The position numbers and the translations under genes were made by a program. Of a DNA stretch of 64,000 bases, positions 11,224-23,180 are shown piece after piece. The stretch is from Anaeramoeba flamelloides. Taxonomy: Eukaryota; Metamonada; Anaeramoebidae. Every line of letters begins with the position of its first letter. Position 1 is the first letter of the stretch. The stretch is from assembly GCA_027625915.1 (NCBI GenBank), contig JANTQA010000023.1:11160001-11224000 (forward strand), given 5' to 3'. The notes beneath the pieces were generated by a model. It did no database searches. It saw nothing but the letters and a program-made list of their open reading frames with translations, and had not been told where the DNA came from.

Positions 11224-14200
11224 AATATTTTTTTTTTTTATTTTTTAATATGATTTCATTATAATTATAATTAAATTAGTTGGAATCCTAAAGTGTAGTA
11301 AATTGGAATTTGATTTATTTTCTTTTATTGTATTCAATGTTTTATAATTTCTTTTTTTTTTTAATAAAAAAAAATTGCTTAATTTAATAAAAACTGAATT
11401 TTATCTTTTCTAGTGTTTCTCTGTTATCTTTTTCTTCAATTTTTTTTTTTTTTTTTTTGATTTTTTATCATTTTGGTATTTGTAGAAATTGTTTTTTGGT
11501 CTGGGAAAGTGGATAAATTTTAAATATCTTAAAAATGGAGATAAGTAATATTCTTGAAGTATTGTTTAAATGTTCTTGAAAATTGTCCACATTTGAAATT
11601 TGGGGAAATAATTGATATAATTAATTATTAAAAAGTTAAAAAAATTATTTTGTTATTATTGTTGGAGAAGTTTGTTTTACACTGTATATGTCATTTTACT
11701 TAAATATATAAAGTATATTTAAGGATAAAATCATTGATTCGATGATTAATTTATGGAAAAGTATAATCAATTTTCTTTATGGTTAAAAAGCGATAAAAAC
11801 AAATTACCAGAAAAAAAGGAAAAAGAAAAAAAAAGAAAGTTAAAAAGATTTTATAAGAATTTTCAAAGGGGCTTATAACAAGCTATTTGTAATAAATTCA
11901 AAATAAAACACCAATATTATATTTAATGGAGAATATTCAAAATCACAATCATGATATTTTTGGTTATTTTAATTTAATTTGATAATTGATCATGGGGTTC
12001 ATTTTTATTGTTGATTAATTGTAAGAGTTTCTTTTTTCTTTTTAATATAGGTTACTGTCAACCCTTTGTTATTGTTAATCTTTGATTTTTCATTTTCATT
12101 TTCAGGTTATTCATACTTTTGTTGTTAAGTATTATTTTTTTCGTAAGTAACCACTTGATCTTTTTACTCATCTTAAAGTAAAAATCAATCAATTAGTTAA
12201 AATTTTTGGTTTTAAGGGGGTATGTACATTTTTCAAATTTTGAGTGACATTATTTATGTAAAAATGAATTATTCAAATCATTTCTAAAACCAAGTGTATT
12301 GATATTTTAATAAATACAGAAGTGGGATATATCCTAGTATAATATATTTACAGACCAACTACAAAATGGAATTCAAAAAAATCAAAATATTGATATAAAA
12401 AAATAATAATAATCATTTATTTCTTGATCTTATCTGTAAGATTTGATACAATTACTTCTTCTAAATTTGGTTTTTTTTTTAAATTCTGAATGGAAAAACT
12501 TTATGGAAAATGTTTGATAAACAAATTACTTTTTATTTCTAAAGAATTTCCAAAATGAATTTAAAAATTCTATTTTCATTTATTTTATCTAATTCTTGTT
12601 ATGGTTTATTTCGGAAAATCAGATATTTATTAAAACTCTCTTCTTCAGAAATAAAGATTTATTGGGGAAAATTCGTTTGATTTGATAATTGTATATTTTC
12701 CATTAAAATGAATACTCAAAATAATTCTAAATCAAGTGATGGAAATTTTTTCTAAATTTTTCATTTTTATTTTTAGTTGAATCTTTTGTAACTGTTTTTT
12801 GATTCTGAGAATTCAACACCTTTATTTTAATTTTTCAAAGATTATTCTTTATAGGGTATTTGTTTGATACAAATATTTGAAAATTGAATTTTGAAATCAA
12901 ATTTATTAAAAAATGTTTTGTAAAATAATAAGAAATAGTAATAGGGTGAGAAAATTAACACAAAAAAAAAGTTTGAATTCACAAAAATTAAGAAGTTAAA
13001 GAAAATAAATCTTGGAAAATAGGTTTTATCTATTATTTTTTTTTTCATTTTTGATTTCAACAAATTCATTTGGAAAGGTGATCTTTCATGTTTGCTCTTC
13101 TAAAAGAAAATATTTGTTTCAAATGCACACCTTTTCGGGTCTATTTTTTGGTCTACTGTTTGATTAATTTCGATCGTTCGTATAAACACATCTCTAGATC
13201 CAAAACAAAATTTAATAAAACTAAAAATTGAATCAAAAAAAATGTTCAAAAAATTGAAAAATTCAAGATTCAACTCTGAATTACTTTGATTCCATTCACA
13301 AATAGAGTAGCGAATGGCTGATGTTTTGGTTTAAAAAGTTTCAATATTAGGTGGAACTCAAAAAATATTTTTCAGTAATGTTAACACAATTAAAATTTTT
13401 CAAAATGGTAAAATGTACTTACTTCCTTAGGCAATTTAGTATAATCTGTTAAACAGTTTTTTTCTAATTCAAATTTAAGCATGCTTCATCAAATTCCATA
13501 CTTGGAAAAATGGAAGAAAGCATTTCATATTTGTTGTTTTGAAAATTATAATTTCTAAAATATTTCACAATTCATCCAGAAAATTATTTTTTTTTTTTTC
13601 ACTTATTCAACTTTTCTTATTTCTTTTTTCATTGCTTAAAATAAAATTTTTCCTTAAATATTCATACTTTGATAATAAATATGAAAAATCAACCTAAATC
13701 AAAAAATTAATTTTTACAATATTTTTGGTTTGTTGAGGAATATATCAAAAGAAAAAATCAATATTTAATTTTAAACCCTATTCTCTCAAATTTTTTTAAT
13801 AAATTATTATTTGAAAAAAGATCCAAAAAAATAAAGTTTATAATCAAAAAATAATAACAAAAATTTTAATTTTGATAAACTTTTTTTGTTCATTTTTTTT
13901 TTCTTTATAAAAGGAAAATTAATTAGATTATTTTTCTTCAAAATAAAAAAAAAACAAGAATAATAGAAGTAGATTTAAAATGGATATGTGGTAATGATTT
14001 TGAAATTGGTTAATAAGAAAAAAAAAAAAATAAAATAAAACAAAAAGCAACTATGATCAGAATCAATTCTAAAAATGTAACTATCAATTCAATATCCACC
14101 AATTTGGAAAATATCTTCAGTCACACATTAATGATCTAATTTCAAAGTAATTTTTAAATATTATACTACAAAACAAATACGCAAATCCAAACCAACACAA

Positions 14201-14740
14201 TCATCATCAACGAATAATAGAACTCCAACATCAACTATCACTCTAACTCAAAACCCGACTACCATCACAACTAATTGAAAAAATTTTTATAAATAATAAA
14301 TGGTTTTTTAAAAAAAAAAAATATAATAATTAAATAAAAATTTTTTTAAAAAAAAAAACCTATCAGTAGACCCAGAAAAAAAAATCAATTTCCCAAATGA
14401 ATTTAACCAACAATTAAACTTTGTAATAATTTATGCTACACCGCTTTGAATCTTTTTTGCTTTAATTTTTTGAGTCTTTTATTTAACAAATTCCCAAATT
14501 TCAATTCTCACCACCATTCCAGTAATATCTACCATCATGTCAAGTATAAACTGAAAATTAATATGATTACTAACCCAAGAAAAAGTGTATTAAAATTTTT
14601 AAGAATTAAGAAATAATAAATAAATAAATAAAAGAAATCATGAAATTGTTTCTCAAATATCTAAAAGAAAGGGAAGGGAAGGGAAAGGAAATTAAATTAA
14701 AGAGTAAAATAAGAATATTTGTAAAAAGAAAATAATAATA

Positions 14741-14771
<31 letters not shown>

Positions 14772-14946
14772 TTAAACATAACCCAATTAAACCACTAAAT
14801 AATTATTTTTTTTCATTCTCTGATTTTATGCTCGCACCTGAATTAGTTAAGCTTGTATCAAGAATTTAGAAAGGGAAAAATTGTTGTATTTTGTTTAAAT
14901 CTGTTTAATCATTTCATATCTTATATCTGTGGTTAGAGAATTGAGA
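11224..14946. other. Intergenic region between convergent BRCA2-like and SR genes
   Basis: The 3' flanks of two convergent genes, mostly A/T runs. No gene is supported. The section around 14050-14580 is noticeably C-enriched on the plus strand and has short Ser/Thr/Pro-coding stretches without a usable start (see findings). A run of 21 A lies near 14740-14762. Confidence 0.5.
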
Positions 14947-17900
14947 TTATTTTTCCTCTTTTTCATTTTCAGAATTTGCTTCCTTGGTTTTTTCATTTTC
15001 ATGTTCGTGTTCGTTTTCACTTTCATTTTTTTTTATTTCACTTTCGTTTTCTTTAGTTTCTTCATTTTCATTTTTGTCTTCGTTGGGCTGAGTACTATTT
15101 GATTTTTCTTTGTTTTCTTCATTAGACAATTTTGTTTCAGTATCTTTTTTTTTCTTTTCGGTTTCAGATCGAGGAGAACGAGAATATTTTTTTTTATTAT
15201 AAGGTGAACGGGAGTCAGAGCGGGAACGGGAGCGTGAGCGTGAGCGTGAACGAGATGGTGTTCTCGATCTAGATCGTGAATTTGAGCGAGATTTATAAGG
15301 TGATCTTGATCTTGATCTTGATCTTGAATTTGAACGAGATCTTGAGAGAGAATTTGAGCGGGAATTAGATGGTGATCTTGATCGTGATCGTGATCGTGAT
15401 CGTGATCGTGATCGTGATCGTGATCGTGATCGTGATCGTGATCGAGAAATTGAAAATTTTCTTCTATATCTTTGATTGTTATCAGATCTTCTTGGTGAAA
15501 ATCTTCTTCGACCTCGATCTTGTGAGTAGTTTGATTTTCTTCGAATACCTTGATCCCAATCAAGTCTGAGTCTTCTTCCTTGAAAGTTTTTTTGATGATA
15601 TTTATCAAAAGCATATTCTGCATCTTCACGTCTTGCAAATGTTACAAATCCAAACCCTATTAGAATATTTGTAAATTAGAAAATTATCAAAATAAATTTT
15701 TGAATTGTTCAGGTTATTTCAGTATAAATTCAAAAAAAAAAAAAAAAAAATTATTTAAATTAGTCGTTTGTTATTAAATTTGGTGGTGTGATTTCTGTTA
15801 CCTTTTGAGTGTCCTGCAAGATGATCAAAGCCCACCATAATTCTTGAAATTTCTCCACATGAACGAAATTCGTCTTCTAATTCTCTTTCTCCAACAGAAT
15901 ATGGCTAAATGAGTTATTTTAAAAAAAAGCATATATATATAAAATTGTTAAGAAATAAGAATAAAATAATTTTGATTTTTTTTTTCAAATTTCATGATTT
16001 TAGAGGTTTTTTAATTCACAATTTATCAAGTTCAATACCCAACAATTTATGGTATTGTATTTCTTTTTAATTTTTATTAAATAAATTTTGATTTTGTTGA
16101 CATTAAAATATGGTAATGTTTAAATTTTTGAGAGAACACTTTCATTTTTATGTTTCTGTGATGATTTTGTTTTTTTTATTTTTGGAAATTCTTTTGAACG
16201 AAAATCAATTAATTTTTGCCATATTGTCTTTGGAAAATTTATTATTAAAATTGTTTGATTTATTGTGATTTTTTTAAAAATTACAATAAATTTATGTTCA
16301 AAATATTTTTAATAAAGGATTGGTAAATTAAATCTATACTCTTAATTCCAGAATTCTTAGAAATGCAAATAAATCATAAATATTTCAAACAATTTCAACC
16401 AAATAAGTGGCAATTGTATTTTAAATTATTAAAAAAAGTATAAATCTTCGAATAAATCGATAATAAAAAATTTTTTTTAATTGTTTTATTATTCCGTTTT
16501 AAATAAAATTAGAATCCAAAAGTTTTTTTATTTTTCATCCAAAGCATGACTTTGTATGTTTTTTGTTTGTTAGTATTTATTTAAAAGATTTTTTTTTGAA
16601 AATTAATTTTTCCAAAAAATTTTACAAATTTAATTTAAATTTTTTTTTGTTGGTAATAGTCAAATAATTATGAGTCTATTTGAAAGGTTGTTGTTAATCC
16701 AAGTTATTTTTGTTTTTCATGATTGAAATAATTTTGGAATTTTTGTTGGTTAAATTATTATTCTTTTTTTGAAAAAATTCTTTTATTTTTTGGAAATTTG
16801 ATAATAATTAATATTTTCCTCTTTTTTGTTAATTAAAAAATTCCTTAGACTTTTTTTTAATTATTAATATTTTTTTAATAAAACTAAAAGCTATTTATTG
16901 AACAAAAAATAATAATGAAAAAAAAAAAAAAATCTCGGTTGGGTTTGATTAAGTTGAGTAGAGTATCTAGGTATTATCAAATTCTAATGTAAAAAAAGCC
17001 TGGGCTGCAACATCAGTATCAGTTTTTTTTTTTTATTATTTTTGTTGATCAAATTGAAATATTTGATCATTAAATAATATTAAGAATTTAGAAATCTACC
17101 AAACAAGTTAAAATGGAATAGTAATAATTGAAAATCAAATTTATCACATTGTGATAAATTTGTGATAGATATTTAGTACGTGCACTATAAATATGATGTA
17201 AAATAATTTATATATATATATATATATATTATATGTGAAATGTTAATCTACCTTTATCACAGTCCACTGTATTTGATTGTCTATTGGTATGGACAAATCT
17301 AAAATTACAAATTTCTATTTAGAAAGAATAATAATTTTATTCTTTGTAAAATTCGGGTTTTTGTAAAAAAAACTCAAATTTGTGAACAAAATAAAGTTTT
17401 GTGTGTTAAAAAAATATACCATGTAGAATATTCACACTGTTTTGAATTTACCAGAAAATGAATTCGATTAAAAAGCGTTGAATGAAATAAGCATTCTAGC
17501 ATGATAAATACCTTTTATGGTTCAATTTTCAAAATAATATTTGATTAAATACAGAGATCTAATGTATTTTCAAATGAATAGTTACTGTTAAATTAATCAA
17601 ATTTGTTTCAGAAGATGAAAAAAAAAAAAAAATGAATTAATTTTCAGTTTGATATTAATATTCATTTTCAAAAAGTAAAAAACTACAAAAAGTTTGTATA
17701 ATTTATCCCCAAAATTGTTCATTTTAAGTTGCTAAACATTTTTTATGGATTGTTTTTTTTTTAATTTTGGATTTTTACTCCATTATGAATGTTATCTCGT
17801 CAAAAAGTTTTTTTTTATTTATTTTAATATACAAGAGAGGTTGTAAATCTCTTGCAACAGTTTAGTTTTTTTTTGTTTTTTCATTATTTTTTTTGTTTTG

Positions 17901-19519
17901 AAAATATCTTTCAGTTTTATGACAAAAATATTAATAATTAAAAAAAATACATAGGAATTTTTTAATTAACAAAAAAATTGAGTAAAATACGAGATATGAT
18001 TCAATTCATTTAATTTGTTAAAATGAAATAGTTTTTGATAAATTTTTTGTCTATTGTTAGATATTGCAATATAGTTTTTTATTTAAATCTGTTAAATCAT
18101 TTTTTTTCTGAATATTAACAATATTTTATAAATAAAGTAAGCATTTTTTTATCTAATTTTTCAAGATTTAAGTGAAAAAGAAATATCCTTGTATGAAAGT
18201 GAGAAAATTAAATTTTTAAAGAGATCATTTCTTGAATCGATAGAAATTATTTTGGTTTTTGTGGTTTTTACTTTAAATTGCTCGAAAGAAACGAAATTGA
18301 AAAGTTAATTTTTCCTTTTTGAAATGTGAAAAAAAAAAATAAAATATTACAACTATTTTAAAAAAGTGAGGACTTTTTTAAAACTTGAATTGAGTTTTCT
18401 ATATTTTAAAAAAGTGAATACTTTTTTAGAATTAAAACTGTTTTAAAGTTTACTGTTTTAATAAAGTGAGTACTAAACTTTTGAATTTCAAGCAGAGGTA
18501 CAGTCAATTATGAAAAAAGTGTGGACTTTTTTAGAATTAAGGATTTCAAAAAATAAAGTCTTATAAAAGTTAGCATCAGCTTTTGAATGGAAGAGAGAGG
18601 CTGGAGCTAGAAGAAATGCTCTTTTAAAGGTTAAGTCCTCACTTTATTAAAATAGAAAAGTTTAAAAAAGTTATAATTCTGAAAAAAAAGTAATCACTTT
18701 TTTAAAGAGCTGTAAATTTTAATCCAATTTAATTTTCCAATTTAGTTTGCAACAAGAATAGGAAAGTTCAAAATATAAAAAAGACTCGAAATGTTGTTTA
18801 AGAACTGAAAAATAAAAATATGTCAATGTTTTGGAATGATAAGAATCAATGATGAAAATAAAAACAAATTATAAATTAAAATAAAAAAAAAAAAAAAAAA
18901 AACAAAAGATAATTTCACAAACCAAATTTCCAACGTAAAGACATGAACTTGAAGAGTTACGACCATTGTTATTTGAAAAATTGTAAGATCTAAAATCGTT
19001 AAAAAGACATAATAAGAAATTTGTTTTTTTTCATTTTTCAAAAAAAGCATTAGAAAACAAAAGCAAAAAAAAATTTGAAAGAAAGATTGGGTTGGGATAA
19101 TTAAAAAAAAGGGAAAGGCAAAAAGGGAAAGATGAAAAGAGAAAGGACTAAAAAAAAAAAAAAAAAAACTATTTTACCTATTGGTGTAAGATTGATTTCT
19201 TCTTGGTGGTTGTCTTCTTGGTGATCGTCTTCTAAAATTTCTATCGCGGCTTGGTGAGATTCTATCACTATTGTTATTGAATTACAAAACAAAAATTATT
19301 AAATGTTAGTTTCCTTCTTGTTTACATTCTCTTTGAAGAGAGCTAAATAAAGTCTTGGTTTTTTGTTAATTTTTATTTTTTTTTTTTCAAAAAAACAAAT
19401 TTATTAGATATGACAAAAGGAAAATCGAACTTTCTTGGTGGACTTCTTCTATAATTGTTATAAGATGATCTATTTCTTGGTGGCGATCTATTTCTTGGTG
19501 GTGAATTGTTTCTGCTCAT
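14947..19519 (-). CDS. SR-type splicing factor: RS - RRM - RS - acidic tail
   Basis: Five exons, in transcript order: complement 19431-19519, 19178-19267, 18923-18989, 15802-15904, 14947-15656. All phases agree and the product is 352 residues. The N-terminus is rich in SPPR/RSPPRN repeats. One RRM spans about residues 75-150: RNP2 is LYVGNL, ending exactly at the exon 3/4 boundary, and RNP1 is KGFGFVTF at about 116-123, with IRR beyond. Then come Arg-Ser dipeptides, partly written by a GATCGT hexanucleotide repeat, and a Lys/Glu/Asn tail. RS-RRM-RS order resembles Tra2, but the RRM itself looks more like a generic SR or RBM protein, so I do not name an orthologue. SR proteins bind exonic enhancers and recruit spliceosome components. 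Intron 3 is about 3.0 kb. The exon 1 donor (GTTCGA) is unusual and the least certain join. Confidence 0.85.
15374..15443. repeat. GATCGT hexanucleotide tandem repeat inside the RS domain
   Basis: About eleven units of TGATCG lie in the last exon of the SR gene. On the coding strand each unit reads TCA CGA, Ser-Arg, so length changes would add or remove RS dipeptides without a frame shift. Imperfect GATCTT and GAGCGT variants flank it. Confidence 0.9.
15905..18922 (-). other. Giant intron 3 of the SR gene (~3.0 kb)
   Basis: It splits the RRM immediately after RNP2. It holds no recognised gene. A less AT-rich island lies at about 16932-17022. A (TA)n run is at about 17211-17230. A zone at 18345-18720 contains several variants of TTTTAAAAAAGTGAGGACTT, some mirrored. 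Confidence 0.7.
18345..18720. repeat. Array of TTTTAAAAAAGTGAG-type motifs
   Basis: At least six imperfect copies or mirror copies are seen: AAAAAAGTGAGGACTTTTTT, AAAAAAGTGAATACTTTTTT, ATAAAGTGAGTACT, AAAAAGTGTGGACTTTTTTA, AAGTCCTCACTTTATT and AATCACTTTTTTAAAG. The units are themselves quasi-palindromic. The sense is unknown; possibly an eroded fold-back element lying in the intron. Confidence 0.5.
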
Positions 19520-19574
19520 TTCAAAATTAAAATAAAAAGAAAAATAAAAAAAATGATTAGTAATTAAACAATCT

Positions 19575-19732
19575 CACGACAAAAAAATTCTCATAACTTT
19601 TACAAAACTTATCAGATTTTCAAAGCCTTTGTCGTTAAAATGTGTTGAAAAGTGTTTGAAAGGTTTTTTAATTATCTGAAAGTTCGGATAAGGCTGAAAG
19701 CTTGATAAAATTCATAAGATTTTTTGTTGTGT
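19575..19732. repeat. Family D inverted repeat, copy 1
   Basis: The left arm CACGACAAAAAAATTCTCAT and right arm AAGATTTTTTGTTGTG are inverted, with inner blocks AACTTATCAG and GGCTGAAAGCTTGATAAAA. The minus strand matches the element at 62140-62292 (ATCAAGCTTTCAGCCTT, AAAAAATCT-AT). It lies just upstream of the SR start codon, so it could sit in the promoter or 5' UTR. Confidence 0.6.
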
Positions 19733-20124
19733 TTAGTTCCAACTATCTAGTGACCTTTACAAAACTTGTCACTTTTGTAACACATTTCACCCCTTAAAAG
19801 TTTAGAATGAATCAAATCTTTATAAAACCATTTGTTGATAAATAAATTGAATACAATTTTTATTCAGCTTTCTACTCAAAGAATATAAAAAATTAAAGTA
19901 AAAATTCCAAATTTTTATATTCTCAAAATTAGTTATAATTTCTTTTTTTCCTTTTAGAACTTGTTTCACTTTGACGATTTATTTTCTTTCTTTTTTCGAA
20001 GAACTGGTGAATATTTTATTAAATACACTTTTCTATCAACAGAATTTACTCCGTTCTTTTAATCACTCAAAATGTTTTTCCAAAATTAACTGAAAGTGAC
20101 TTTGTTTATATTTTAATTTTAAGG

Positions 20125-20276
20125 GATAATAGTCACCATAGATTCGTCTAGAATCAAAGTGTAATGTAATTGAGTGTACCTGGTATTAGTGTTGTATGGT
20201 TCAAATTACTCTAAAAAAATCTTTTTTAAATCTTATTATACAATAAATTATTTCATCTTTTACTAATAATCACTAT
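20125..20276 (-). repeat. Dispersed repeat family B, copy 3
   Basis: On the minus strand: GTGATTATTAGTAAAAGATG, TTTTTTTAGAG, ATTTGAACCATACAACACTA, ATTACATTACACTTTGATTC, TAGACGAATCTATGGTGAC. A degraded palindromic MITE begins exactly at its edge. Confidence 0.7.
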
Positions 20277-20479
20277 TATCAGTTCCACTTTTAATACACA
20301 AATTTTGAGTTTTGAAATTTAAGGAACATAAAAATCTCAAATTAAGGTATATTTTTGGAATTTTTTTTTATACAAATTATTTTAAATGAATCTGAATTTT
20401 GTGCCTTAACTTGTGATATTTTATTTGTAGCTCTAAATTACTGTACAAAGTTTCTGTCTTAACAGTAAAACTGGCTGTA
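20277..20479. mobile_element. Palindromic TACAGTCAG MITE, copy 2 (degraded)
   Basis: About 203 bp with both ends recognisable: CAGTTCCACTTTTAATACAC at the left and AGTAAAACTGGCTGTA at the right. The inner blocks AATTTAAGG, AATCTCAAATTAAGG and GTGCCTTAACTTGTGATATT are also present. It has more substitutions than the other copies, so it is probably the oldest of the seven. Confidence 0.75.
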
Positions 20480-20736
20480 TAGCTCATTTTTAATGCAAAT
20501 TATTGGATTTAGGAAATTTGAAAGATCTGTTTAGCATAAAAGGAAAAATTCGAGCAAAAATTTTAGATTTTAAACAATTTCTCTTCACTTAACAGTTTTA
20601 AAAGTCAATAAATATAAAGTTAAACGTAAATACAATCACCACCTTATCATCAAATACAGATTTCCCTTAAGTGATTCTGGGTCATTCAAACATTAAAATA
20701 ATTAAAACTAACACAAAATAGGTTGTTTTTATTTGA

Positions 20737-21324
20737 TTATTTTTTAAGTTTATTTACAATTAAGTCTAGGTTCTGGGATTTATTTGAGTTATGAAACATT
20801 TTGATTATTTCTTCTTTTGAAATCAACTTTCTTTTTTTCAAATTTTGTCTCTGATTTTGCAAATGATCTTTTTGAACACTTTTTTTGATCTTATGAACAA
20901 AAAGTGGTAGATTTTCTGTTCTTGAACACATTGTAAAGTCTTTCATACAAAATTCACGATTCAAAATTTCTCTTTCCTTTTGTGAAGTGGTTTTCAATTC
21001 ATAATCTGACTCTGATTCGTATTCTGATTCTGAATTTTGATCTGCTTGAAATTCTACTTTTTCTTTTTCTTTTTCTGATCTTGGATTTTTTTCTTTTTTT
21101 TGTTTCATTTTTTTTGTTTTGCATTGTTTAGGTATGGCTTTGTTTTGTGTTTTTGGAATCTCTTTTTGTTGATTGTTTTTGTCTTTTGAAACAAAGTTAA
21201 TTTTGATAAGGCTGTCACAAACAGAAACTTTGAGGCTTTTATTTTTTATTGAAGGAGTTGTACCTTTATTTTTGATAAATTTAAAATCACTAATGAGTGT
21301 TTGTTTTAGGTTGGTTGAAGACAT
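20737..21324 (-). CDS. Hypothetical charged protein, 195 residues
   Basis: I do not recognise this protein. The frame runs ATG to TAA and is clearly less AT-rich than its flanks. It starts MSSTNLKQTLISDFKFIKNK. A Lys-rich stretch near residues 70-90 is followed by an acidic SESEYESESDYEL tract near 98-110. A segment EFCMKDFTMCSRTENLPLFV, near 122-142, looks conserved in style. The basic C-terminus includes KKRKLISKEEIIKMF. Lys clusters suggest a nuclear or nucleolar protein, as inference. There is no membrane segment or signal peptide. The next gene on the right, the RasGAP gene, is on the same strand about 2.8 kb upstream, so co-transcription is unlikely. Confidence 0.7.
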   Translation of the reverse strand: MSSTNLKQTLISDFKFIKNKGTTPSIKNKSLKVSVCDSLIKINFVSKDKNNQQKEIPKTQNKAIPKQCKTKKMKQKKEKNPRSEKEKEKVEFQADQNSESEYESESDYELKTTSQKEREILNREFCMKDFTMCSRTENLPLFVHKIKKSVQKDHLQNQRQNLKKRKLISKEEIIKMFHNSNKSQNLDLIVNKLKK

Positions 21325-21932
21325 ATTTTTAATAGTCTTATGTTTTCTCTTGAATCAGATATTTGAAATTTTGCCAAAATCGGGAAGAATGAAAAAATGT
21401 TCCAAAATAATTTGAAATTGCAAATTAAATATTTTAACGTGTTTTTTTTTTCTAAACACAAATTTTTACAAATTAATACAACAACCTCACCTTGATTTAT
21501 TGTCTCCAGGTAAAAAAAATCTTGAAAGGATTTATTTCAAGTCCGGTATTTTTTTCACTTTATTAATTGATTTTTTTTTTGATTGATTGAATACTGTTTT
21601 GAACAAGTACAATTTCATTAATCATCATTCTAATTAGTTGGTGAGGTATTATTTAAAAAAGTTTGATTCTTAAAAAAAAAAGACTTGATTTTAAATAAAG
21701 GAAATTAAATATCAATTTTCCTTATATTAACAACTAAAAATCTTGTTAGGGATTTTTTTCATGTATGATTGTTTTTTTTCACTACTTTATATCATGGATA
21801 ATCCTGATTTTATGTGCGCTGCTATTGAATTTAAATCATAGTGACGTCAATTGTTTCAAATAACTCAAATAATCTTTTTAGTAAATGGGTAGTAAAAGTT
21901 GATCTTATCAATTAAAAAAATCTTAATTGTAT

Positions 21933-22133
21933 TACAGTCAGTTTCACTTTTAAGGCACAAACTTTCAACGAAATTTAAGGTACAAAAAATCTCAAATTAG
22001 AACATAATTTTTTGGAATTTTGAATTTTCACAAATTATTTTAACTAGAATTTGAATTTTGTGCCTTAATTTGAGATTTTTTTGTGCCTTAAATTTCGTTG
22101 AAAGTTTGTGTCTTAAAAGTGAAACTGACTGTA
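21933..22133. mobile_element. Palindromic TACAGTCAG MITE, copy 3
   Basis: 201 bp, TACAGTCAGTTTCACTTTTA to GTGAAACTGACTGTA, TA at both ends, with near-perfect self-complementarity across the middle. Confidence 0.9.
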
Positions 22134-22399
22134 GTATAAAAAGCAAAAATATTCGAAAAAACTCTACGTTTCAAGATAAACAAAAGATTCTTACAACAAT
22201 ATTTCAGATTTCAAAGTTGAAAAATATCTCTCTTAAATTTATCTCGAAAACTGTAAATTTTTTTGAAAAAATAAATAATTCACAAATAGTTTTTTTGGAC
22301 CAATTATTTCTCAAATCTTTTAAAAATCTTAAAAATACAACTATTTTTTCATAAAGAAAAACTAAATAAATCAAACTTTGGGTTTTTTATGAATATGAT

Positions 22400-22599
22400 T
22401 ACAGTCAGTTTCACTTTTAAGGCACAAACTATCAACGAAATTTAAGGCACAATAAAAATATCAAATTAAGGCACAAAATTCAAATTCTAGTAAAAATACA
22501 TTGTAAAAAAAAAATTCCAAATTTTGTGCATTAATTTGAGATTTTTTTGTGCCTTAAATTCCGTTGAAAGTTTGTGCCTTAAAAGTAAAACTGACTGTA
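22400..22599. mobile_element. Palindromic TACAGTCAG MITE, copy 4
   Basis: 200 bp, TA-bounded, same landmarks (AAGGCACAAACTATCAACGA, mirrored as CCGTTGAAAGTTTGTGCCTT). It is only ~270 bp from copy 3. Confidence 0.9.
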
Positions 22600-22979
22600 T
22601 TCAGCAAATCTTGAAATTGATCTATTACACAAGTATTTACTTTAAGAAGTTTTAAATTATTTTCTATTAAATACCCAAATAATATTATTTTTTGATATTT
22701 CTCTTAATAAAATTCGTCTAGAAATTAAAAAAGAAAATGTAAAAATTTAAAACTTTGTCATTATCAGCTTTAGTAAAATAATCTTATCATTTATTGTTTA
22801 ATTATAATTTTAATGTAGTTTTTTCAAACTTTTTGACCAAAAGATCACTATTATTGATTTTGAATATTAAATATTTAATTTACATACAAAAGTTAAATAA
22901 AGATCCAATTTATGATGTAGGTAAATCATTTTCAATTGGTTCGGTGAAAGTTTTTCGTTTTTTCATCAATTTATAATCA

Positions 22980-23180
22980 TACAGTCAGTTTCACTTTTAA
23001 GGCACAAACTTTCAACGAAATTTAAGGCACAATAAAAATCTCAAATTAAGGCACAAAATTCAAATTCTAGTAAAATAAATTGTAAAAAATCAAATTCCAA
23101 ATTTTGTACCTTAATTTGAGATTTTTATTGTGCCTTAAATTTCGTTGAAAGTTTGTGCCTTAAAAGTGAAACTGACTGTA
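22980..23180. mobile_element. Palindromic TACAGTCAG MITE, copy 5
   Basis: 201 bp and the cleanest copy. The arms TACAGTCAGTTTCACTTTTA and TAAAAGTGAAACTGACTGTA are exact reverse complements, and the match continues through the AACGAAATTTAAGGCACAAT block. Confidence 0.92.

Noticed and set aside
16932-17022. Calling this island a U2 snRNA gene
   Set aside because: Likeness is limited to short strings and the invariant branch-site recognition region is not intact; kept only as a finding.
22058-22354. 98-residue plus-strand frame
   Set aside because: It begins inside the palindromic MITE copy 3 and runs into low-complexity DNA; no family features.
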